Below, one piece after another: positions 27,278-35,872 of a stretch of DNA of 64,000 bases (position 1 is the first letter of the stretch; every line of letters starts with the position of its first letter). The position numbers and the translations under genes were made by a program. Where the stretch lies: positions 1-64,000 of the forward strand of contig JABCZJ010000005.1 of NCBI GenBank assembly GCA_013289715.1. The letters are read 5' to 3'. The notes under the pieces were generated by a model. It searched no databases. It saw only the letters and a program-made list of their open reading frames with translations, and was not told the origin of the DNA. This stretch comes from Acidobacteriota bacterium (GTDB taxonomy: Bacteria > Acidobacteriota > Terriglobia > Acidiferrales > UBA7541).

Positions 27278-27343
27278 CGGGACGAGCGTTATTTTTGACA
27301 ATACTCCGTCCACTGCCGGACTGCTAAGAAACTGTCAGCAGCG

Positions 27344-28384
27344 TTGACCAAGACCAGCACCAAGGGGTACACCTTGTCGATTAAGTCAGGCCTGGCAGTT
27401 TTTATTTGCGTGTTCGTTTTCGGCGTCCTTCCGGTCCGTGGACAGCAAAAGGGCCAATACATCCCCGGACAGCAGGGCCTTAACACGGGTGTTCTTCCGG
27501 ATCCTGGATTCACGTACGCCAGCATGACAGTGAACTACTCAGCGGATACGCTCAAGAACTCGAATGGAAACTCCGTTCCGTTGAGTGGCTCCTACGACAT
27601 ATGGGCGATGGAGAACATCTTTTACTACGTACCAAAATTCAAGTTTCTACGCGCAAAGCTTGCGGTGATGGTCGTGGCACCAACGGCCGCTAACGGTTCT
27701 CTTACACTGAGTTCGATCAATTTTCCGAACCTTGCACTGGAGGCCGGCGGCTTTGGAATCGCGGATACGTGGGTGCAGCCCGTGACACTGGGTTGGAACT
27801 TAAGACGTGTGGACTTCTACGCGGGATATGCTTTCATGGCTCCCACGGGACGCTATACGCCCGGTGCCTCTGACAATATCGGTTCAGGGTATTGGGGCAA
27901 TCACTTCACAACGGGCACTACGCTCTATTTGACGAAAAACAAGGGCACCACCGCCAATCTCTTCACCGATTGGGAATTTCACGGAAGCAAGACCACCGGA
28001 GCAGGAACTACGGCCTCTCCAGGACAGACTTTTACGACCGAGTGGGGACTGGGGCAGGTTCTTCCTCTGAAGAAAGATTTTAGTAAGCTGCTCCAGCTCG
28101 GGTTGATCGGGTACGACCAATGGCAAGTCAGCAACAATGGCGGTCTGGCTTCCCCGAATATACCGGCGAGCGCTTTGCCGTATTATTCAGTTCACGCCAT
28201 CGGTTTTCAGACCAACTTCATCCTTCCCGCCAAGGCACTGAATTTCTTCTTCAAGTTCGAAGACGAGTACCGGGCGCTTGCTCGGCCCCAAGGACGCACG
28301 ATCGTCTTCGGTGGCTCATTTACGTTCCGCATCCCCAAGCTCGGGGCGCCTCCATCGGGACCCGAAGCGCCAGCGACACCGTAG
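27344..28384 (+). CDS. Outer-membrane beta-barrel, phenol-degradation MetA/SphA-like
   Basis: A 346-residue exported protein. The signal segment KSGLAVFICVFVFGVLPV is followed by barrel strands typical of the MetA-pathway phenol-degradation family: FTYASMTVNYSADTL, GIADTWVQPVTLGWNL, VDFYAGYAFMAPTGRYTPG, TTEWGLGQVLPLKKD, GLIGYDQWQVSNN, TIVFGGSFTFRIPK. The motif AD.WVQP..LGW....D...GY....PTG.Y is a family hallmark. Members are porin-like barrels found with catabolic or transport genes. The start is taken as TTG 27344, the first in-frame start before the signal peptide; no strong ribosome site is seen. It begins the second co-oriented envelope group. Confidence 0.82.
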   Translation: MTKTSTKGYTLSIKSGLAVFICVFVFGVLPVRGQQKGQYIPGQQGLNTGVLPDPGFTYASMTVNYSADTLKNSNGNSVPLSGSYDIWAMENIFYYVPKFKFLRAKLAVMVVAPTAANGSLTLSSINFPNLALEAGGFGIADTWVQPVTLGWNLRRVDFYAGYAFMAPTGRYTPGASDNIGSGYWGNHFTTGTTLYLTKNKGTTANLFTDWEFHGSKTTGAGTTASPGQTFTTEWGLGQVLPLKKDFSKLLQLGLIGYDQWQVSNNGGLASPNIPASALPYYSVHAIGFQTNFILPAKALNFFFKFEDEYRALARPQGRTIVFGGSFTFRIPKLGAPPSGPEAPATP

Positions 28385-28510
28385 TTGGCTGGTTTTGTCG
28401 CAATTGCCTGTCGGCGTTTTCGTTTCGCGGTATCCGGATCAATGTGCAGACACCGAATATGTCCGCCACGCGATCGAATGATTGCGGCGTAAATCTGGGG
28501 AGAGGAACAC

Positions 28511-29788
28511 ATGCGAATCAAAAGCACGGCCCCTCGAGATTCCGAAGACGGACACTCCAAGTCACTGGCCAAGAGTATTTTTTCCGCAGTGCTGATCGCT
28601 GGGGCGTACATCTTATTCAACCCAGCGTGTGATGCTCAGCAGGAACAACCAGTTGAGCAAGCACAAACACAAACCGTTTCGCAGACGGCGACCGGCTCGC
28701 CGAAGACGGCAGAGCAGGCAGCGCAATCAACGACTCCTGCCAAGCCGGAAGAGCAGCCGAAAAAAAAGAAGAAGAAACTCGGCCCCGGGGAGTTCGTGGT
28801 TGCGCCTCTTCCGATTTCGAGCCCGGCCATCGGTTCGGGAATTGTGCCAGTACTTGGATATATATTCCCCCTTAGTATGAAAGACAAGACTTCGCCTCCG
28901 TCCGTTATCGGAGGCGCCGGTCTCTTTACTAACAATGGCAGCAGCGGATTTGCGATCGGGGGAGATCTGTACCTAAAACATGCCACCTATCGACTCAAGG
29001 CCGGCTTCGTTCACGGTGCTATCGACTACAACATATACGGCACTGGAATTGCGTCAAATTTTAAGTTGCCTCTCCAGCAAACCGGCGAGGCGTTTTTTGT
29101 GGAATGCCTGCGCGTTATTGGATGGAAATTCTATCTGGGTCCTCGATTTTTTACTGGGCACTCAATCATTACCCTTAACCCGACCAACGTAACCAGCGTT
29201 CCGATCCCCCCAGATCTTGGTATTCACACAACCTTGAGGTCTGTTGGCGCACGGCTAACCCGGGATACTACTCTGAACCGATTTTATCCGACCAATGGAA
29301 CTTTTTTCACATTCACATCTGACTTCGTTTCCCAGGCATTGGGCAGCAAGTATTCTTTCCAGTCGTACAACGCCACATTCAACCAATACATAGGTTTGAC
29401 CAAGAATCAGGTTCTTGCGTACAACGGCCTTTTTTGCGGCACTTCTGGGGCGCCCCCGTTCTACGGGAATTGCATATACGGAACCAATAACGAATTGCGG
29501 GGATATGTAGCCGGTCGTTACTTCACTCGCTACAGCCTCGCTGCACAATTGGAATATCGCCTGGTTTTGCCGAAGAGGTTTGGGTTAGTCGCGTTCGGCG
29601 GCGTTGGCGGAGTTATGCCCGCAGGCAACCAACTGTTACAGAGGGTGCAGAGTAGTCACTTCTTGCCTGCTGGCGGAGCCGGCCTGAGATTTCAATTGAG
29701 CAAGGTGTACCATGTCAATCTCCGTGCCGACTACGCTCAGGGTGTGAACGACCACACATTCAGCCTGGGCGTCGGCGAGGCGTTCTAA
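28511..29788 (+). CDS. Omp85/BamA-type surface-antigen barrel protein
   Basis: A 425-residue exported protein with a signal segment near residues 22-42. A Gln/Thr/Lys-rich linker follows, including a run of six lysines. The C-terminal bacterial-surface-antigen barrel comes last: GAGLFTNNGSSGFAIGGDLY, TTLRSVGARLTRDTTLNRFYP, TNGTFFTFTSDFVSQALGS, GYVAGRYFTRYSLAAQLEYR and FGLVAFGGVGGVMPAG, where R.Y and QLEYR are typical of Omp85 strands. No POTRA repeats are present, so it is not a BamA orthologue; short barrel-only relatives are common in this phylum. GGGGAGAGGAAC precedes the ATG. Role: likely outer-membrane transporter of unknown substrate. Confidence 0.8.
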   Translation: MRIKSTAPRDSEDGHSKSLAKSIFSAVLIAGAYILFNPACDAQQEQPVEQAQTQTVSQTATGSPKTAEQAAQSTTPAKPEEQPKKKKKKLGPGEFVVAPLPISSPAIGSGIVPVLGYIFPLSMKDKTSPPSVIGGAGLFTNNGSSGFAIGGDLYLKHATYRLKAGFVHGAIDYNIYGTGIASNFKLPLQQTGEAFFVECLRVIGWKFYLGPRFFTGHSIITLNPTNVTSVPIPPDLGIHTTLRSVGARLTRDTTLNRFYPTNGTFFTFTSDFVSQALGSKYSFQSYNATFNQYIGLTKNQVLAYNGLFCGTSGAPPFYGNCIYGTNNELRGYVAGRYFTRYSLAAQLEYRLVLPKRFGLVAFGGVGGVMPAGNQLLQRVQSSHFLPAGGAGLRFQLSKVYHVNLRADYAQGVNDHTFSLGVGEAF

Positions 29789-29895
29789 GGAAGCTTTAGC
29801 ACTCGCGTCGGAATAGATACATTTTAAGGTGCCAAGGGTGCGTTCGCAGCTTGCACGGATTCGCACTGCGAAATAGCTGTTAGGAAGGAGAAACT

Positions 29896-30462
29896 ATGAG
29901 GCGGTTCAGCATCGCACAGCTCAGGATTGCAGCCGGTTTTCTGGTAATCTGCGCGACCCTCCCCGCGCAACAAGTTACCACAAATTTTGACAAGAGCTTC
30001 GATTTCACCAATCACCGGCGCTATGCTTGGGGCCAGAATCATATCATCACGCGTCAAGGCAAGCAGAACGACGCGCTGATTGACCAGAAGATCGTCCAAG
30101 ATGTTAATCGCAACTTGAGGGATAAGGATTTCGTCGAGGATTCTTCCAATCCAGATTTCTTCATCTCGTACGAAGCAGGCGCTGCGGATTTAGCGTCTGA
30201 CGTCGAGGGCTTTCACGCGACCCCCGCACCCCGCCTGAACGAACCACAGGGTCCTGTCTATGGAATACCCCAGAACGTCTGGTACTCCGTGGATGGCCAT
30301 GTCGTCTTTCATCTCGTCGACGCAAAGTCGAACCAGCCTGTTTGGACGGGCACGGCAACGAAGAAGATCCGTGCCCCTCACAAAGGCATGAAAGACATGG
30401 AGAAACAGGTAGAGCAGATCGTATCCAAGACATTTAAATCGTTCCCTCCCCGCGCGAAGTAG
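29896..30462 (+). CDS. DUF4136 exported protein
   Basis: A 188-residue protein with signal segment IAAGFLVICATLPAQ. The DUF4136 pattern follows: TTNFDKSFDFTNHRRYAWG, IDQKIVQDVNRNLRDKDF, SNPDFFISYEAG, and a C-terminal block HLVDAKSNQPVWTGTATKK ending VSKTFKSFPP. The family comprises small envelope lipoprotein-like proteins of unknown role; here the signal lacks a clear lipobox. GGAAGGAGAAACT stands before the ATG. It is followed in the same direction, 233 bases on, by a DUF2490 gene with conserved element B between them. Confidence 0.87.
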   Translation: MRRFSIAQLRIAAGFLVICATLPAQQVTTNFDKSFDFTNHRRYAWGQNHIITRQGKQNDALIDQKIVQDVNRNLRDKDFVEDSSNPDFFISYEAGAADLASDVEGFHATPAPRLNEPQGPVYGIPQNVWYSVDGHVVFHLVDAKSNQPVWTGTATKKIRAPHKGMKDMEKQVEQIVSKTFKSFPPRAK

Positions 30463-30476
30463 CTCGCACTCGCCGC

Positions 30477-30518
30477 TGGTAGTTTTACCTTCACCATTTG
30501 CGTATTCTTCCAATTTCA
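30477..30518 (+). promoter_or_regulatory. Conserved 42-bp upstream element, copy B
   Basis: The same ends as element A: TGGTAGTTTTACC at 30477-30489 and TTCTTCCAATTTCA at 30505-30518, with an unrelated middle of identical length. The preceding CTCGCCG is also shared. It lies 178 bases upstream of the DUF2490 gene. Confidence 0.55.
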
Positions 30519-30695
30519 CGCGGCCCCGGATTGACAGACAATGCCTTCACGGGATACCGCAGCTGCGCGATTTCTCGATTTATGGTCGCTCCCTGGCCGG
30601 TCCTCCGCCGTTGATCAACGCCGAAGTTATCATCGGACCTGATGGGAGTTTATGGGTCCGGCAGAAATGACAGAGAATGGTTCTAAGGGAGAGCG

Positions 30696-31451
30696 GTGAC
30701 GCCCTTACTACACAAACTCGCGCGATCCCCAGCGGTGAGTTCGTCGCCGAGAGCCAGATGGCTCCTGCGCTTTGCGCTCTTCGAGTGCCTGACTGCTCTT
30801 CTGTGCTCCGGCTTGTGCGCGCAGCAGACCCAAACTTCGGAGTTCCCGGAGATCGACACTTACGTAGGCATCACGGATAGATATCGGTTGATGTTTCTCG
30901 CGGCTCGCTCGACCGACGGGAGCACAGTGAATTCCGCAGAGATTGGCGCGAATCTCGACATCAACTTTCGTCCCCTTCTGCGCGAGACACTTCGCACTAA
31001 CGACTCGGCGAAAGAAAACTTCCTGACCTTTCGGATCGGATATCAATTTCTCAACAATGTTGGCAAACCGGATGAAAACCGCGTCCAGCTGGCTTTAACT
31101 TCGCGCTTCCACCTGCCTTGGTTGTTAGAGCTTTCCGAACGCAACCGGTTCGACCTCCGGGTCATCGGCGATCAGTTTTCCTGGCGCTACCGCAATTGCG
31201 TGACCATCGAGAGAAGCTTTTTGATCAAGTCTTTTTCCTTCTCTCCTTACGCACGCGGAGAGATCTTCTACGATAGCCGGTCGGGCTCCTGGAGTAAGAA
31301 CACCTACTCGTTTGGCGCGGTGTTCCCGATTCGCAAGCGCTTGGATTTGGAGGGCTACTACGAGCGCGATAACACCACCGGCGGATCTCCGCCACGCGAG
31401 AATGTAATCGGGACAACTCTGTCCATTTATTTACGCAGGAAAGCGTCCTAA
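30696..31451 (+). CDS. DUF2490 outer-membrane barrel-like protein
   Basis: A 251-residue exported protein. After a basic N-terminus and hydrophobic segment (LRFALFECLTALLCSGL) comes the DUF2490 strand pattern: EIDTYVGITDRYRLMFLAAR, LTFRIGYQFLNNVG, NRVQLALTSRFHLPW, LSERNRFDLRVIGDQFSWRY, YARGEIFYDSRSGSWSKNTY, LEGYYERDNT. Family members are small beta-barrels. The start is GTG 30696 after AAGGGAGAGC; the first ATG lies far inside the domain. The upstream element suggests control shared with the 14626 gene. Confidence 0.82.
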   Translation: MTPLLHKLARSPAVSSSPRARWLLRFALFECLTALLCSGLCAQQTQTSEFPEIDTYVGITDRYRLMFLAARSTDGSTVNSAEIGANLDINFRPLLRETLRTNDSAKENFLTFRIGYQFLNNVGKPDENRVQLALTSRFHLPWLLELSERNRFDLRVIGDQFSWRYRNCVTIERSFLIKSFSFSPYARGEIFYDSRSGSWSKNTYSFGAVFPIRKRLDLEGYYERDNTTGGSPPRENVIGTTLSIYLRRKAS

Positions 31452-31972
31452 CAGCGGACGATGCGGCGGAACGACTCCGGGTAGGGCGTATTGCTCCTAT
31501 TGTGTTGCGTGCTCCATTCACGTATGGCAAACGGTTTCGGCCTGGTTGCCGGAAAGAGCTACAACTTCTACATCCAGCGTGATTCGTGTAATTTCCCAAA
31601 TCTCTGTGCCCATTGTTTGACACCTCGTCCCGGAAGTTCTCTGCGACTAAGGTCTAATATGGGGTAGCTCAGCCTACGTCTATTTTGGTCGCGGAGAGTG
31701 TACTGTCAAATCTAACAATGCCATCCCTTAGCCGCTAAGAACAGAATCTCGAGGAACATTGATAGTTAAGGGCCCGCTTAACACTGAGCGGGTACGGGCG
31801 TACGGCCTTTTGGGCGGAAAGCGGTCAAACCAGGGTTCCGACGACGAGCCAATGGCGTTTGTTACAGGGCTGTCGTTTCGCTATGGGGTGCGTTTCACGA
31901 AGGCCAATCGTAAGTCCGATTCACCCTGGTAGTGACGGAAACCGCAAGGAAAAAACCAGGAGAAGAGAAGCG
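31452..31972. other. Intergenic stretch upstream of the OmpA-family gene
   Basis: No recognisable gene. A cryptic frame extends the OmpA gene upstream but has no family resemblance. The segment around 31703-31720 (TACTGTCAAATCTAACA) could hold a promoter. Confidence 0.4.
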
Positions 31973-32893
31973 ATGTGCAAACACAGATTTGCAGCTATCG
32001 GACTCGTCGTCACGATTTCTCTGGCAACTTTGCTCTGCGGCCCGGCTCACGCTCAGACCGCCAAAGCCGAAGGATTGATAACAGGACGAAGCGGAGACAC
32101 CATGACGTTGCAGACACAGGATTCGTCGAAGTTAGTGGTAGTCCTTACCGATGCTACCCAAGTGGCCCAAGTGCAGGGAGTTTTCAAGGCGCGACGCAAG
32201 CAAATGTCGATGGCTGCGTTGATACCTGGCCTGCAAGTCAAGGTGGAAGGAGCCTACAACGCGCAAAACCAACTGGTGGCCAGTTCGATCAAGTTCAAAG
32301 GGAATGACCTAGAGGACGCGCAAACGATCCAAGCTGGACTCCAACCGACGAAAGAACAGGTAGAGCAGACTCAGCAACAGCTCGCGGAGCAGCAGGCCGC
32401 ACTCGAGCGCCAACAACAGGAAATCCAACAACAACAGCAGCAAATGGCGCTGGCGCAGGAGAAGATCGACGCCAACAAAGCGGCCATCGCAGCGGCAAAC
32501 AAGCGCTTCGGGCAGCTGGATGACTACAACATCATGGACGAGGTAACCGTTTTATTCGCCAATGGCAAGGTAGAGATCGATCCGAAGTACTACCAACAGC
32601 TGCTGGACTTGGCGGCGAAAGCCAAGACGATCACCGCCTACACGATCCAGGTGAAGGGCTATGCGTCATCGGTGGGAAGCGCCGCACTCAACCAAAGACT
32701 GAGCGAGGACCGTGCCAACAACGTAACGCAATACTTGCAGCAACAAGGTCACATCCCGCTTACCAATATGTTAGCCCCAGGCGCGATGGGCGAGAGCCGG
32801 CAGGTAGGCTCTGACAAGACAGCCGACGGCCAAGCCGAAAACAGGCGGGTCGTGGTGAGGGTACTACAGAACAAGGGCATCGCCGGCACCTAG
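31973..32893 (+). CDS. OmpA-family protein with N-terminal DUF5666-like domain and Gln-rich coiled coil
   Basis: A 306-residue exported protein. The signal peptide (AAIGLVVTISLATLLCG, then AHAQ) is followed by a small beta domain (about 28-115: GLITGRSGDTMTLQTQDSS, ALIPGLQVKVEGAYNAQNQL). A Gln-rich coiled coil follows (about 125-180), then a C-terminal OmpA peptidoglycan-binding domain (VTVLFANGKVEIDPKYYQQL, YTIQVKGYASSVGSAALNQ, RLSEDRANNVTQYL, ENRRVVVRV). The GYAS..G....N..LS..RA...YL pattern is standard. It probably bridges envelope and peptidoglycan. ATG 31973 has AGGAGA upstream and gives a canonical signal peptide. It is the last gene before the island. Confidence 0.85.
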   Translation: MCKHRFAAIGLVVTISLATLLCGPAHAQTAKAEGLITGRSGDTMTLQTQDSSKLVVVLTDATQVAQVQGVFKARRKQMSMAALIPGLQVKVEGAYNAQNQLVASSIKFKGNDLEDAQTIQAGLQPTKEQVEQTQQQLAEQQAALERQQQEIQQQQQQMALAQEKIDANKAAIAAANKRFGQLDDYNIMDEVTVLFANGKVEIDPKYYQQLLDLAAKAKTITAYTIQVKGYASSVGSAALNQRLSEDRANNVTQYLQQQGHIPLTNMLAPGAMGESRQVGSDKTADGQAENRRVVVRVLQNKGIAGT

Positions 32894-33048
32894 CAAAAAC
32901 GAAACAAGCCAGGTTTGCTTGGAACAAAACCCAACCGCAGCGGGCGCCCTCCGCGAGTCGGGCGTATCCAACCACGTTACATGAATCGATCGCTCGTCCG
33001 TGGCACTGTAAACAGCCGCGTCTAGCCTCTGCGCCTGATGGCGCCCCT

Positions 33049-33397
33049 GGTTCCTGTGTCGCCCGTCTTTGCAAACAGGTGAGCCTAGGTCCAATCTAGC
33101 CGTACAGTCCTCACGGCGCAAAGGGAGTTCGATCGCTGTGGCGCAAGGCAGATAGGGGAGTAAACTGCTGCCTGCCTAGCAGTTTGTTGAAAAAGGCTCC
33201 TGAACTCGCCATTATGAGCGCAACGAGGAATTCCTCATCGCTAAAACCCAACAAAAAGAGAGATTCCGTGTCGCAGCGCACCTCGAAATGACGACCCGAA
33301 AGAGTTTTTCAACAAACTGCTAGTAGAATTTCCTTTGCTTCGGGCCCCGGAGCGAGGCAGAAAGTTCGATACGTGTCAACGAAGGGGAGCCAACTTC
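33049..33397 (+). repeat. Recombinase-end direct repeat R1, interrupted by a MITE
   Basis: R1 opens with GGTTCCTGTGTCGCCC, passes through GCAAACAGGTGAGCC and GCGCAAGGCAGATAGGGGAG, and ends with GTTCGATACGTGTCAACG plus AAGGGGAGCCAACTTCT. The same order occurs in R2 and R3. A 140-bp element is inserted at CTAG near 33176. On the minus strand an open frame ends at a TAA (33398-33400) exactly at the repeat border, as the recombinase does at R0. Confidence 0.75.
33180..33319. mobile_element. 140-bp MITE with perfect 15-bp terminal inverted repeats and CTAG target duplication
   Basis: The ends CAGTTTGTTGAAAAA (33180-33194) and TTTTTCAACAAACTG (33305-33319) are perfect inverted repeats. CTAG flanks the element on both sides (33176-33179 and 33320-33323). 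The uninterrupted copies R2 and R3 read CCAGTAG and CCTAGTAG at this point, so the empty site can be seen directly. The element encodes nothing and would need a transposase supplied in trans. A lone matching end occurs at 4752-4766. Confidence 0.8.
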
Positions 33398-33399
33398 TT

Positions 33400-33713
33400 A
33401 TTTCTCCACATACTGCAAATTGCCAAACGTCAGAGCTATCGTTGCGAAAGATCTGAAAGCAAGGAATTCGTTATCCTCTTTTTCGCTTCGTATTTCAGCA
33501 ATCCGTCTCGGGGCAACAGTTCTCTGCACTGCCTTCACGGGCCCCACGAATAGCGGCAACAACGCTGGGACACCAGGTCGAGGCTGGTTGCTTGATCTCT
33601 GGACATTCTCTTGTCGCCTCGCCTGCCCAGTTATTCTCGCGCTTAGTTCGACGTTAGAGCGGTGGAAAAGGGACCACAGGAAGATGCGAATTCTATGTCA
33701 TACAAATGGCTAT
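33400..33713. other. Stretch between repeat R1 and the VapBC pair
   Basis: On the minus strand a frame reads FVGPVKAVQRTVAPRR and ends at 33398 at the border of R1. The GPVKAV segment faintly resembles the end of the recombinase relic at 2.7 kb (GPVRNAVDKAN), so it may be a third recombinase remnant. This is too short to be sure. Confidence 0.3.
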
Positions 33714-33726
33714 TTGTAATACAATT
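33714..33726 (+). promoter_or_regulatory. Candidate VapB operator
   Basis: TTGTAATACAA (33714-33724) is a perfect 5-bp-arm inverted repeat five bases before the antitoxin start. TGTAATACAATT (33715-33726) is identical to the sequence in front of the RHH antitoxin gene at 1282-1536. Confidence 0.5.
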
Positions 33727-33731
33727 GGTGC

Positions 33732-33962
33732 ATGCGATTTGCAATTCAAGCTAGGCTGGATGACCGATCGCGGAAGAGGCTCGCTGTTCTGGTGCGAGAA
33801 CTGGGTTGGACTCCTTCGCGGGTTGTGCGCGAGGGCTTGCGTGTCTTGGAAGCGAGCTACTTGCGGCGCAAGAAAGCAGGCGTCATCGGCCTGGGTAAGT
33901 TCGAATCCGGTGTGCGCGATCTGGGATCGAACAAAAAGCATCTGCGGCAATTTGGGCAATGA
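33732..33962 (+). CDS. vapB: VapB-type ribbon-helix-helix antitoxin
   Basis: A 76-residue protein. The N-terminal strand MRFAIQARLDDRSRKRLAV and helix WTPSRVVREGLRVL form an RHH DNA-binding domain. The basic C-terminal tail (KKAGVIGLGKFESGVRDLG) would contact the toxin. Its ATG lies within the palindromic operator region; the stop overlaps the toxin start by four bases (ATGA). The pair sits between direct repeats R1 and R2. The toxin is homologous to that of the 894-1536 module and the two share an operator 12-mer, so they are related systems that entered separate sites. Confidence 0.83.
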   Translation: MRFAIQARLDDRSRKRLAVLVRELGWTPSRVVREGLRVLEASYLRRKKAGVIGLGKFESGVRDLGSNKKHLRQFGQ

Positions 33963-34399
33963 AGCCGGTCCTGGTCGACACAGGCGTCATCGTTGCGCTG
34001 CTAGACCGTAGCGAGAGTTTTCACCGGACGTGCGCTCAAACGGTTCGAGAAGTGGAGGCACCGCTTGTGACTTGCGAAGCCGTCATTACCGAGAGTTGCT
34101 ACTTATTGCGCAACTTGTCAGGCGCGTCGGGGGCGGTGATCGAGAACGTTGCCGCCGGGATTTTCCAGGTTCCTTTTCAGCTTTCTCGAGATACTGCCGG
34201 TGTCAGACGAGTATTGCAAAAATATAAGGATCGGAAGATTGATCTTGCGGATGCCTGCCTGATTCGTCTGGCGGACGAGTTTGGGACCGCGGACATTCTG
34301 ACGCTGGACCAGGATTTCGCGATCTACCGCTGGGGCAAGAACAAGCCGTTTCGAGTGCTGCCGGGCGTGGATTTGCAAGGACCCGGAGCAAGGCCTTAA
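33959..34399 (+). CDS. vapC: VapC-type PIN-domain toxin
   Basis: A 146-residue PIN protein: first strand PVLVDTGVIVALLDRSESFH (leading Asp), CEAVITESCYLL (central Glu), KIDLADACLIRLADEF and ILTLDQDFAIYRW (C-terminal acidic residues). The same motif order occurs in the toxin at 894-1304 (ADACLVRM, TTDQDFRVYRR). It starts with ATG overlapping the antitoxin stop. The expected activity is site-specific RNA cleavage, blocked by the antitoxin. The module is bounded by R1 and R2. Confidence 0.87.
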   Translation: MKPVLVDTGVIVALLDRSESFHRTCAQTVREVEAPLVTCEAVITESCYLLRNLSGASGAVIENVAAGIFQVPFQLSRDTAGVRRVLQKYKDRKIDLADACLIRLADEFGTADILTLDQDFAIYRWGKNKPFRVLPGVDLQGPGARP

Positions 34400-34527
34400 A
34401 TTGAGCTCAGATCTAGTCTCCCTCGACGGCACGACTGCGAGCGTTCGCTGAGCTCCTTCCTTCCAACGCAGACTCGGGAACTGAAAGGTTCGCAAATCGA
34501 TTATGGTAATCGCTCGCTAAATTCTTT

Positions 34528-34734
34528 GGTTCCCGTGTCGCCCATCTCTGCAAACAGGTGAGCCGAGGTCTGATCCGGCTGTTCAATCCTCACGAGACAA
34601 ACAGGGTTCCGTCGCTGTAGCGCAAGGCAGATAGGGGAGTAAACTTCTAAATGCCCAGTAGGATTTCCTTCGCATAAGGCCCCGGAGCGAGGCAGAAAAT
34701 TCGATACGTTTCAACGAAGGGGAGCCATACTTCT
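34528..34734 (+). repeat. Recombinase-end direct repeat R2
   Basis: An uninterrupted copy of the ~205-bp repeat, beginning GGTTCCCGTGTCGCCC and ending CGAAGGGGAGCCATACTTCT. It separates the VapBC pair from the AbrB/PIN pair. Read on the minus strand it encodes WLPFVETYRIFCLAPGP followed by a stop at the position corresponding to the MITE target in R1. Confidence 0.75.
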
Positions 34735-34839
34735 CCGACTTGGGGTGCTACGAAGATCCATGAGTTCTTTTTTCCTCCCATAGCCAAAAGATAGCCAGAA
34801 CGTTGTAGCAATTCCTTGACGAAACATACGCGTTGCGGT

Positions 34840-34861
34840 ATTACTTTTGTATAATTGTAAT
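34840..34861 (+). promoter_or_regulatory. Promoter -10 and inverted repeat upstream of the AbrB-type antitoxin
   Basis: A consensus TATAAT (34850-34855) lies between inverted arms ATTAC (34840-34844) and GTAAT (34857-34861), followed by GGAGG and the ATG at 34871. SpoVT/AbrB-type antitoxins bind such AT-rich palindromes over their own promoter. No good -35 is visible, so the transcript start may be regulated or the promoter extended-type. Confidence 0.4.
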
Positions 34862-34870
34862 GGAGGAGCC

Positions 34871-35128
34871 ATGGAATCCGCAATAACCGTCAAAGGCCAG
34901 GCGACGATCCCGAAGGCGATTCGCGAACATCTGCGGTTGAAACCGGGAGATCGAGTCAAGTTCTTCGTGCATCCTGATGGCAGTGTGGTCCTGTTGCCGA
35001 AACTCCGTGCGGCGGCTTTACGAGGAATCATCAAGTCAAGGCGCCCGGGGCCGGTGGCTATCCGAGAGATGACCGAGGCGGCTGCTGAAGCTGCTGGCGG
35101 CGCCGCGCCGCGCGCGCCACGTCGATGA
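34871..35128 (+). CDS. AbrB/MazE-family (SpoVT-AbrB domain) antitoxin
   Basis: An 85-residue protein with an N-terminal swapped-hairpin DNA-binding domain: SAITVKGQATIPKAIREHL, then LKPGDRVKFFVHPDGSVVLLP. The TVKGQ.TIPK.IR..L..K.GD pattern is the family signature. The C-terminal part is Ala/Arg-rich and would bind the toxin. GGAGG stands five bases before ATG 34871, and the upstream in-frame ATG 34847 lies in the promoter. The stop overlaps the toxin ATG (ATGA). The pair lies between repeats R2 and R3. Confidence 0.88.
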   Translation: MESAITVKGQATIPKAIREHLRLKPGDRVKFFVHPDGSVVLLPKLRAAALRGIIKSRRPGPVAIREMTEAAAEAAGGAAPRAPRR

Positions 35129-35520
35129 TCGGGCTCGACGCAAAGATTCTCGTCCGCTACCTTACACAAGACGACCCGATTCAATCTCCCAGGGCAACGG
35201 AAATAATCGAACGCCGCCTAACTGAGGAAAACCCCGGCTTTGTCAGCATCGTGACGATGGTCGAGACGGTCTGGGTGCTCGACCGCGCCTACAGGCTCAC
35301 CACCAACGAAATCGCTGCGGCTGTCGAGCGCATGCTTCAGATCGATGTACTGGTCCTGGAAAATGAGCAGGCAGTATTCAACGCCATGATTGCCCTTAAG
35401 GGAGGACAGGGCTCGTTCGCCGATGCCACGATTGCGGCGCTGGGCACGAGCGCGGGCTGTTCCCGCACCTTGACCTTCGACCGGAAGGCGCTGCGGCTTC
35501 CGGGTTTCAAGCTTCCTTGA
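35125..35520 (+). CDS. PIN-domain toxin paired with AbrB-type antitoxin
   Basis: A 131-residue PIN protein of the subgroup IGLDAKILVRYLTQDDP (leading Asp), VSIVTMVETVWVLDRAYRL (central Glu) and GSFADATIAALGTSAGC with TLTFDRKALRLPGF (C-terminal acidic residues). This subgroup typically pairs with AbrB-type antitoxins, matching the gene upstream. It starts at ATG 35125 with four-base overlap. Ribonuclease activity is inferred from the family. Confidence 0.88.
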   Translation: MIGLDAKILVRYLTQDDPIQSPRATEIIERRLTEENPGFVSIVTMVETVWVLDRAYRLTTNEIAAAVERMLQIDVLVLENEQAVFNAMIALKGGQGSFADATIAALGTSAGCSRTLTFDRKALRLPGFKLP

Positions 35521-35662
35521 GTCGCCCGCATGCGCCGATGGTCGAGTCGAGTGAACAGCCTGTCCGGACCGGCGGTCATTTCGCGCGTACTCTAAAACTT
35601 TTTCACGGCTTGGATGCAGATTTAGGTACAACCAAGTCGGCGGGGAAAAAACGACTCCCATA

Positions 35663-35857
35663 TCCTTGTAAACGAGAAGCAGGTAAGCCTAGGTCCAATC
35701 CGACCATACGATCCTGACGGTGCAAACAAAGTTGCGTCGCTGTGGCGCGAGACTGATAGGCAGGCAAACTGCTGAATGCCTAGTAGGGTTTCTTGTGCTT
35801 CAGACGCCGGAGCCAGGCAGAAAGTTCGGTACGTGTCAACGAAGCAGAGCCATTCTT
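35663..35857 (+). repeat. Recombinase-end direct repeat R3
   Basis: The most diverged copy, with AAGCCTAGGTCCAATC, a variant GGCGCGAGACTGATAGGCAG and the end GTTCGGTACGTGTCAACG followed by AAGCAGAGCCATTCTTC. It adjoins the stop codon of the amber-interrupted recombinase (15 bases away). On the minus strand it encodes EEEWLCFVDTYRTFCLAP. Confidence 0.7.
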
Positions 35858-35872
35858 CTTCCTGAATCAAAA

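Noticed and set aside
34647..34883. Small minus-strand protein over repeat R2
   Set aside because: It is antisense to the AbrB promoter and start, its conserved part is only the repeat-encoded word, and it has no ribosome site.
33049..35857. Integron with attC sites
   Set aside because: The repeats lack paired RYYYAAC/GTTRRRY core sites and hairpin organisation, and the recombinase is not of the IntI type as far as can be read.
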